The translations under genes and the position numbers were made by a program. Below are positions 1-5,269 of a stretch of DNA of 8,461 nt, one piece after another; position 1 is the first letter of the stretch, and each line of letters starts with the position of its first letter. Origin of the DNA: Treponema sp. UBA1240 (GTDB lineage Bacteria > Spirochaetota > Spirochaetia > Treponematales > Treponemataceae); contig DBWK01000111.1 in NCBI GenBank assembly GCA_002308875.1, positions 451 to 8,911 on the forward strand. The letters are read 5' to 3'. The notes under the pieces were generated by a model. That model saw only the letters and a list, made by a program, of their open reading frames with translations. It was not told the origin of the DNA and did no database searches.

Positions 1-570
1 GCTGCCGTAGCCGTACAAAACACCGATTGAGTCTATGCCGGTCTTTTTTGCACCGGTAACGTCCTGTTCGCGGTCGCCTACCATAACTGCGTTTTGCAGG
101 TTGCTCACACCGCCTTTTTCAAAAGCGTATGCGATAACATCTTCTTTTTTGGAGCGCGAAGTGTCCATCGAAGCGCCCGCAATGCAGTCAAAATAATCAA
201 AAAGGTCAAAGTGCTTGAGGATTCGGATAACAAATCCTTCCGGTTTGGAAGAAGCGACAAGTAGGGTTTTGCCCTGCTTTTTGAGGGAATCCAGTAGCTC
301 CGGTATTTGGGGGTAAACCTTGTTTTCAAAGATACCCTTGTCCCTAAAATATTCGCGGTAGTATTTGATTGCGGTCAGAGCCTCTTCCGGCGAAAAGTTA
401 AAGTATTTGACAAATGAGTTTTGCAGTGGCGGCCCGATAAAGCAGAAAAGCGTAGTTCTGTCGGCAACGGTTATACCGTATTTTTTAAGCGCATAGGCTA
501 CGGAATTGGTTATTCCTTCGCCCGGGTCGGTAAGTGTGCCGTCAAGGTCAAAAAGAATGTGCGTGTACAT
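1..570 (-). CDS. HAD-superfamily phosphatase, phosphoglycolate phosphatase-like (partial, C-terminus outside window)
   Basis: 190 codons are visible from the ATG (complement of 568-570) to the window edge with no stop; family members are about 215 residues, so roughly the last 25 are missing. The start MYTHILFDLDGTLTD carries HAD motif I with the nucleophile Asp8 and acid/base Asp10. Motif II is around LLVASSK (Ser107), the motif III lysine is probably Lys141 in RSKKED, and motif IV is VGDREQD (Asp166, Asp170). An alpha-helical cap insertion (about residues 15-85, including FIGPPLQNSF) places it in HAD subfamily IA, near proteins annotated as phosphoglycolate phosphatase or 5'-nucleotidase. 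It is probably a cytoplasmic phosphomonoesterase; the substrate cannot be read from the sequence. The ribosome binding site is weak (GGGGCAACC before ATG). It lies 65 nt downstream of the lipoprotein gene on the same strand with no convincing terminator between, so read-through is possible. Confidence 0.9.
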   Translation of the reverse strand, partial: MYTHILFDLDGTLTDPGEGITNSVAYALKKYGITVADRTTLFCFIGPPLQNSFVKYFNFSPEEALTAIKYYREYFRDKGIFENKVYPQIPELLDSLKKQGKTLLVASSKPEGFVIRILKHFDLFDYFDCIAGASMDTSRSKKEDVIAYAFEKGGVSNLQNAVMVGDREQDVTGAKKTGIDSIGVLYGYGS

Positions 571-635
571 GGTTGCCCCAATATGCCGGAAAGTTGCTGG
601 GTTAGCAGAAAATTGGGTTGTTTTAATAAAATAGT

Positions 636-2051
636 TTATTCCCATGCATTGTTGGTGCGCCATTCGTATTCGACATTATTCCAATATCCTGAAACATTTA
701 TATCAAAGGATGCTTCAGACGAATCCGTCGCTTCTACATTGAACTGAATGTTACCGCTGCTGGTCGGGTCACTGTCAAAAGAGAATGGTCCTGGAACTCC
801 TTTGAATGCGGATTTATAAACCTTTGTCAGAGATGATGGTAACATAACCGTAGTCAATGCGCCACAATCTTTAAAGCATCCGCTTGGAATTTCTGTTATA
901 CTTGTACCGATAAGTTCCAGCCAAGTCAAAGCAGTTTTATAGTGATTGTGGACAGCATATTGGCTTATAGAAGTTATGTCTGTGTCGTTAATGACATACT
1001 TTATATCAGTTGCGCTTGGTGCAAAATCGTTAAATGATTGTATCGTATTTACTGCTACAGTTAAAGTGTCTGTCTTGAAAATAGTAAATGTTTGGTTAGA
1101 TACACGATTGTCACCTGTCCTGAATCGGAATTCTCCTTGCGTTCCTTCAGCTCGGTTTAGTGCATTAATGAGAAAATGATCATCCTTTTTCTCATAACTA
1201 AAAGGAGTCGCAGGATCAACTTGTTCCAGGTCAATGTCACTAAATGGAACTTCTGAATCTGAATTAATATAAAGTTTGATATCGTTTGTATATTGATAAC
1301 CAGGAAAGTTTCCCATGGAAGGCGCATAAGTGTAAACGGTCGGGTCTCCGCTAATTGGTACACCATCTCTTTCAAAATGGTAGGTAACGTTGAATGTTGC
1401 CGGTATATATTCATATCTAGCACGCAACATTACATTTCCGCGCACACCTGCAAAACTCTTCGGATATACATCCATTTCATTCAGCATCCAGCCGGTAAAA
1501 ATATCAGTATTATAGGTGTCGGAAAAATCCGGAGGGAGTGGAATACCACCTGCAACGGTGTATGTTCCGCTGTATTCTTTTTCCGTCATATTGGTATCAC
1601 AATATATCAACGTATATTTATAGTAAACATTAAGTGTTAGTGTGTTGGAACCGCGTTCAAGTGTAATCGTATCAGATGTGATATTACCTTCTTCGCTGCC
1701 GTTCATTTCGTTAAACTTAAAACTGCCTGTTGCGCGTGCCGTTGAGCCAGGTGTAAGGTGTTCAACCAAAACTACGTTGTCGCTTGCGGTCAGGCGTTTG
1801 CTGAAAACTTCCGCATCATCAACAAAAATCTTAAGGTCAAGATAATCGATAGTATCCCATACCGTTCCGGCAGATCTTGCGTACAAACCGTTGAATCTTA
1901 TTGAAACGGCACTTCCACCTGCGCCGGAAGAAGAACCTGATGAAGTTCCTGCTGTTGCACCGCCGGCTCCACCACCGCCACCGCCGCATGAGAATATTAC
2001 TAGAGAAATTGCGCACAAAAGCACTGCTAAAACACTAAAAAACTTTTTCAT
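636..2051 (-). CDS. Surface lipoprotein with InlB-like (Flg_new-type) unit and a short BspA-like leucine-rich repeat
   Basis: 471 residues counted from the MKKFFSVL start. Residues 1-21 are a lipoprotein signal peptide ending LVIFS, with lipidation at Cys22. A low-complexity tether (Gly23-Gly28, then Ala/Gly/Ser/Thr to about 47) follows. Residues about 48-145 form a beta-rich domain of unknown type. Residues about 147-213 resemble a Listeria-Bacteroides (InlB B/Flg_new) repeat: Y-rich start, G-x-x-LP, IFTGW, then VMLRARYE. A second, more diverged copy may begin at FNVTYHFERDG (about 219). Residues about 371-419 contain one to one and a half BspA-type LRR units (LTWLELIGTSITEIPSGCFKDCGALTTVMLPSSLTKVYKSAFKG, shown here only as the region's key pattern IP-x-x-xF-x-xC/LP-x-xL-x-x-x-x-x-xAF). 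The tail to residue 471 is unassigned. The protein is likely exposed at the envelope, with an adhesin-like or binding role inferred from repeat type only. The gene is visibly more AT-rich than its neighbours. Confidence 0.85.
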   Translation of the reverse strand: MKKFFSVLAVLLCAISLVIFSCGGGGGGAGGATAGTSSGSSSGAGGSAVSIRFNGLYARSAGTVWDTIDYLDLKIFVDDAEVFSKRLTASDNVVLVEHLTPGSTARATGSFKFNEMNGSEEGNITSDTITLERGSNTLTLNVYYKYTLIYCDTNMTEKEYSGTYTVAGGIPLPPDFSDTYNTDIFTGWMLNEMDVYPKSFAGVRGNVMLRARYEYIPATFNVTYHFERDGVPISGDPTVYTYAPSMGNFPGYQYTNDIKLYINSDSEVPFSDIDLEQVDPATPFSYEKKDDHFLINALNRAEGTQGEFRFRTGDNRVSNQTFTIFKTDTLTVAVNTIQSFNDFAPSATDIKYVINDTDITSISQYAVHNHYKTALTWLELIGTSITEIPSGCFKDCGALTTVMLPSSLTKVYKSAFKGVPGPFSFDSDPTSSGNIQFNVEATDSSEASFDINVSGYWNNVEYEWRTNNAWE

Positions 2052-2053
2052 AA

Positions 2054-2060
2054 CCCCTCC
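2054..2060 (-). promoter_or_regulatory. Shine-Dalgarno site that fixes the lipoprotein start
   Basis: The minus strand reads GGAGGGG two bases before the ATG at 2051 (four bases if only GGAGG pairs). It lies inside a longer reading frame that could start at 2066 (MYGGV...). The SD overlaps that extension, and starting at 2051 gives a clean MKK lipoprotein signal peptide, so 2051 is chosen. Confidence 0.75.
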
Positions 2061-2115
2061 ATACAATCAAGAATCTTCACTTCAAATAAAAAAATAAAAC
2101 AATTACTCAATTTGT

Positions 2116-2144
2116 ATTCTATGTCCATACCTCCCGCTTGTCAA
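2116..2144 (-). promoter_or_regulatory. Sigma70-type promoter for the lipoprotein gene
   Basis: On the minus strand, a consensus -35 TTGACA (complement of 2139-2144) is followed by exactly 17 nt and a -10 TAGAAT (complement of 2116-2121, one mismatch from TATAAT). Transcription would begin near 2109, leaving a roughly 57-nt U-rich leader (complement of the A-rich run about 2083-2100) before the SD. No hairpin or riboswitch-like structure is apparent in that leader. Confidence 0.75.
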
Positions 2145-2166
2145 GCTTTTAATCACAAGCTAGTAT
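2138..2166 (+). promoter_or_regulatory. Candidate promoter for the EamA transporter, overlapping the lipoprotein promoter
   Basis: On the plus strand, TTGTCA (2138-2143, one mismatch from TTGACA) is followed by 17 nt and TAGTAT (2161-2166, two mismatches from TATAAT). Its -35 shares five bases with the -35 of the opposing promoter because CTTGTCAAG is palindromic. The predicted start of transcription, about 7 nt after the -10, falls at or next to the ATG at 2173. Confidence 0.45.
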
Positions 2167-2172
2167 GAGGCA

Positions 2173-3072
2173 ATGGCTTGGATTTTTCTTGTTTTATTAT
2201 ACGGACTGTTGAAAGGTTCCAGAGCGCTGGCAAAGAAAAAGGCTATGGCAACGAACTCCATAATGGAAGTTCTTCTCTCATACACGGTAATTTCGTTTTT
2301 GCTGGTTGTTCCTCAGGCAAAAGACGCGGGCGGATTGGAAACAAAGTTCTATTTTTACATTGCGCTCAAAGCGTTTGTTATATTTGTCGCATGGATTTTC
2401 AGCTTTAATTCGCTAAAAAGATTGCCGGTCGGGGTATTCGGGATTCTTGACCTTTCTCGCGTTCTTTTTGCAACCTTTTTGGGTGTTTGCTTTTTGGGCG
2501 AGCGCATTGGCCTTTTGCAGCTGGCAGGTTTACTTTTGGTTTGTGCCGGACTGCTCATGCTCAAATTCAAGCTGCCGGTTTTCAGACGTATCTTTTTGCT
2601 TGAGGAGCCTGTGCAGGTACCCGCTGCAAAAAGACTACCCGCTTCTGCGGACGTAACTACGTTCTATGTTGTGCTTGCGCTTGTTTCTTGTCTGCTTAAT
2701 GCGCTCTCCGGTTTTATGGACAAGATTCTGATGAAAAGTGTGAGCAGTTCACAGCTGCAGTTTTGGTACATGCTTTTTCTTGTTTCGTATTATGTGATTT
2801 ATGTGCTTGTAAAACGAGAAAAAATTTCACTCTCAGTGTTCAAAAATCGCTGGATTTGGCTGCTTGCGGTTATGTTCGTTGTCGGTGACAAAGCGCTTTT
2901 TATAGCCAACGGTATGCCGCAGAGCCGTGTTACCGTTATGACGCTCATTAAACAGAGCAGCTGTATGGTAACAATACTTGGCGGTCATTTTATGTTTAAG
3001 GAAAAAGACACCGTCTACCGCCTGTTTTGTGCATTCATCATTCTCGCCGGAATCATCCTCGGCGTTTTGTAA
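2173..3072 (+). CDS. EamA/DMT-family transporter, 10 TM
   Basis: 299 residues, the usual size for a two-domain drug/metabolite transporter. Hydrophobic segments fall near residues 1-17, 31-48, 59-79, 84-107, 112-130, 161-183, 195-213, 224-245, 251-272 and 281-298, giving ten TM helices in the inner membrane. The two EamA halves are seen in matching endings: FLGVCFLGERIGLLQLAG then a glycine-rich helix (about 100-130), and GGHFMFKEKDTVYRL then the last helix (about 269-298). A hydrophilic loop at about 132-160 joins them. The substrate is unknown; members export metabolites, amino acids or drugs. An in-frame TAG at 2161-2163 rules out an upstream start. The only SD-like sequence, GAGG at 2167-2170, is just 2 nt from the ATG, which is too close for a normal site. 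The gene is divergent from the lipoprotein and followed after 61 nt by the phosphatase gene. Confidence 0.9.
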   Translation: MAWIFLVLLYGLLKGSRALAKKKAMATNSIMEVLLSYTVISFLLVVPQAKDAGGLETKFYFYIALKAFVIFVAWIFSFNSLKRLPVGVFGILDLSRVLFATFLGVCFLGERIGLLQLAGLLLVCAGLLMLKFKLPVFRRIFLLEEPVQVPAAKRLPASADVTTFYVVLALVSCLLNALSGFMDKILMKSVSSSQLQFWYMLFLVSYYVIYVLVKREKISLSVFKNRWIWLLAVMFVVGDKALFIANGMPQSRVTVMTLIKQSSCMVTILGGHFMFKEKDTVYRLFCAFIILAGIILGVL

Positions 3073-3133
3073 CTGCCTCACTGCGAAACAGATTTGTGTT
3101 TTTTGCGGGGCTGTGTTATTGTATAAGTAGACT

Positions 3134-5242
3134 ATGCGGTTCTTTTTAAGAAAACTCATTCCTCTTTTCGCACTTGCTCTGTTTGCGTTTGTGTCGTGCA
3201 AGCAGAATGAGAATGAAAAATTCTTTTCAATTCCGCTTAACGATTCGTATTCGTATCTGCCGTGTGAGGCTGATTCTACCTGCGCCGATGCGGAGGCAAA
3301 CTTTTCCCGTTTTAAAAAGCTGGATGTGTATTACAGAAACCTTGAAAAACTGGCTGACAATAACGGTTCATATCTATGGATAAAGACAGAATTTGAAATT
3401 CCTGAACAGCTCAAAGGCAAATCTTTGGGCTATGTTATTCCATACCTGCACTTTGCCGAAAAGCTCTGGCTCAACGGCTCCTACATCGGCGGTTACGGTC
3501 AGTTCCCGCCCGATTTGGAGAGTGCGCAATATGAAACGCATTTTTATACTCTGCCTCAAAGTCTTTTGAATCAGAACGGAAAAAACCTTATTCTCATTAA
3601 GGTTTACGTACTCGGCAAGGCTTCTCTCTCAGGCAATTCGTTCATTTCGGAACTTGAGGATGCAAAACGTTTTACAAAAACTCATTCCTTTTTACATTCA
3701 AAATTTTACATGGTGTTTGAAGGAGGAATGTTCTGTGCATTCATGTTATTTCTTCTTCTTTTTATTTCTCGCAAAAAAACAAAAGAATATATGTCGTTTG
3801 CGCTTTTGAACTTTTTCTCAATCTCTCTGCTGGCATACTTTTTTGCACCTTCACTTCCCTGGTACAACGGTATGGGAATCCCGTTCCTTTCTTTTATAAA
3901 GTTCGGGTTGTGCTGCAGTACTTATGCAATTGTGTATTTTTCTTCATCGTTTATGATTCAGTTTGTGCAAATACAGGAATCAAAACTCCTGCTTATAATC
4001 CGAATCGTGATTTTTTTAGCGGCAGGTGCAATTACTTTTGCTGTTCCGACTTATCAAGATTTGATGAAAATATGTCCGGTAATGATGGGACTGGTAATAT
4101 TGCAACTGTTGTTCGGGCTTGCAGCTCTCATAAAGGCTCTGTGTAACAAAAATCTGAGGGCTAATGCCATAATTCTTTTGGTCTGTTTTTCTTCAACGCT
4201 TTTTTCGGGTATAATGGATATTGTTGTGCGCGAGGTTTTCAGAATAAACGATTTGCCGTATCTGACCGTTTTCGGTTGGCAGGGTACAATAATTATGTTC
4301 CTGTATGTGCTTTCCGTAAGATACAACAAGGTTTACAGGCGCAACGAATACCTGAACGAAAAGCTTGAACAGGAAGTTGCGTCTCAGACGGTTCAGCTTT
4401 CGCGTGCAAAGGAAGCCCTTGAACGGCAGATGGAAAGGGCGCAGATAGATTTGGAGATGGCATCCATAGTACAGCAAAAGTTCCTGCCCGGTCTGGACAA
4501 AAAGTTTTTGGGCTGGGATATTGCAATCTGTTATGAACCGCTTTCTTCCGTATCAGGAGACTTTTACGACTATTATGTACAGAACGACAGGCTTACGGGG
4601 CTTTCGCTGTTTGATGTTTCCGGTCATGGTATTTCGGCAAGTTTAATCACAATGCTTGCCAAAACTACGGTTTTCCGTTCCTATACCGAAGGCTGCAAAT
4701 CCGGTGATTCCGCTTCCGAAATACTGCGTAAGATGAATGAGATGCTGATCAACGAAAAGGGGAATGTTGACAACTATCTTACCGGTCTGCTCGTTAAAAT
4801 CGGTTCTTTTTTCCGAAACGGCGCATGCGACATAGAGGTTGCCAATGCCGGTCATCCTTGCCCGCTGCTGTTCTCGTACGAGGAAGACAGGGTTTCTGAT
4901 TTGCGTTATCCCGATCCGTCCGGTCAGTACGGAGCAATCGGCATAAAGGGAATAGCGGTTTCGTTCCCGTTGATTTCGTTCCAAATGCTGCCGGGAGATA
5001 TCCTTGTGCTTTATACGGACGGACTTACCGAAGCAATGAACAAAAACCGTGAAGAATTCGGCAAGGAACGTATACGAGAGCTTTTGCTTAACAACAGCGG
5101 CAAATCCGCGCGCGAAATTATACACACCTTTCTTGACGGCCTAAAGACTCATACTGCCGGCAATCCCCGCGAAGATGATTTAACAATAATCGTTTTAAAG
5201 CGTGAACAGGCGGACGAATACATAGAAGAACTTGAAGGATAG
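3134..5242 (+). CDS. Lipidated 7TM-DISM receptor with SpoIIE-type PP2C serine phosphatase domain
   Basis: 702 residues. Residues 1-22 form a signal peptide with a lipobox ending AFVSC (Cys22, followed by Lys). Residues about 60-180 are periplasmic and resemble the galactose-binding-like jelly roll of 7TM-DISM receptors (YLWIKTEFEIP, then LWLNGSYIGGYGQFPP at 111-126). Seven TM segments follow at about 191-212, 218-240, 249-277, 283-305, 313-335, 344-365 and 375-397. A charged coiled coil (about 400-445) links to the cytoplasmic SpoIIE/RsbU-type phosphatase (about 450-690). Metal-binding and core motifs are intact: SGDFYDYY (Asp476), FDVSGHG (Asp494), NAGHPCPLLF, YTDGLTEA (Asp629) and REDDLTI (Asp681/682). 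It probably dephosphorylates an anti-sigma-factor antagonist in a partner-switching pathway in response to a periplasmic ligand; no partner is encoded here. No clear SD precedes the start, which is chosen because it begins the signal peptide. It ends 27 nt before the GH51 gene. Confidence 0.92.
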   Translation: MRFFLRKLIPLFALALFAFVSCKQNENEKFFSIPLNDSYSYLPCEADSTCADAEANFSRFKKLDVYYRNLEKLADNNGSYLWIKTEFEIPEQLKGKSLGYVIPYLHFAEKLWLNGSYIGGYGQFPPDLESAQYETHFYTLPQSLLNQNGKNLILIKVYVLGKASLSGNSFISELEDAKRFTKTHSFLHSKFYMVFEGGMFCAFMLFLLLFISRKKTKEYMSFALLNFFSISLLAYFFAPSLPWYNGMGIPFLSFIKFGLCCSTYAIVYFSSSFMIQFVQIQESKLLLIIRIVIFLAAGAITFAVPTYQDLMKICPVMMGLVILQLLFGLAALIKALCNKNLRANAIILLVCFSSTLFSGIMDIVVREVFRINDLPYLTVFGWQGTIIMFLYVLSVRYNKVYRRNEYLNEKLEQEVASQTVQLSRAKEALERQMERAQIDLEMASIVQQKFLPGLDKKFLGWDIAICYEPLSSVSGDFYDYYVQNDRLTGLSLFDVSGHGISASLITMLAKTTVFRSYTEGCKSGDSASEILRKMNEMLINEKGNVDNYLTGLLVKIGSFFRNGACDIEVANAGHPCPLLFSYEEDRVSDLRYPDPSGQYGAIGIKGIAVSFPLISFQMLPGDILVLYTDGLTEAMNKNREEFGKERIRELLLNNSGKSAREIIHTFLDGLKTHTAGNPREDDLTIIVLKREQADEYIEELEG

Positions 5243-5258
5243 ATACTATATATGTATC
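5242..5258. promoter_or_regulatory. Perfect inverted repeat between phosphatase and GH51 genes (candidate operator)
   Basis: GATAC-N7-GTATC: 5-bp perfect arms around a TATATAT centre, 17 bp in total. It begins at the last base of the phosphatase stop codon and ends one base before the SD of the arabinofuranosidase gene. The size fits a dimeric repressor or activator site. A weak AT-rich hairpin or chance is also possible; no T-run follows, so it is not a typical terminator. Confidence 0.3.
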
Positions 5259-5264
5259 AGGGAG
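5259..5264 (+). promoter_or_regulatory. Shine-Dalgarno site that fixes the GH51 start
   Basis: AGGGAG lies 5 nt before the ATG at 5270. An upstream in-frame ATG at 5252 (MYQGEI...) has no SD and would place this SD inside the coding region, so 5270 is the better start. Confidence 0.8.
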
Positions 5265-5269
5265 AAATT

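Noticed and set aside
577..617. Possible terminator between the lipoprotein and HAD genes (CCCAAT ... ATTGGG)
   Set aside because: The 6-bp arms are separated by 29 nt with no stable inner stem and no T-run on the minus strand.
421..747. 108-residue plus-strand reading frame
   Set aside because: It runs antisense across the HAD gene start and the lipoprotein 3' end, has no SD and no recognisable domain.
2165..2212. 15-codon ORF starting ATG at 2165 (MRQWLGFF...), overlapping the transporter start out of frame
   Set aside because: It is very short, has no SD and its start lies within the proposed -10 box; a leader peptide cannot be supported.
3086..3101. AAACA/TGTTT hairpin followed by T residues after the EamA gene
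   Set aside because: A 5-bp AT-rich stem is too weak for an intrinsic terminator.
3094..3122. Promoter-like TTGTGT-17-TATTGT before the SpoIIE phosphatase gene
   Set aside because: The -35 matches consensus only at its TTG and the -10 is weak; chance is likely in this T-rich gap, although some promoter may lie in 3073-3133.
4643..5125. 160-residue minus-strand reading frame
   Set aside because: It is antisense to the intact SpoIIE catalytic domain, with no family resemblance; it is a shadow of codon bias.
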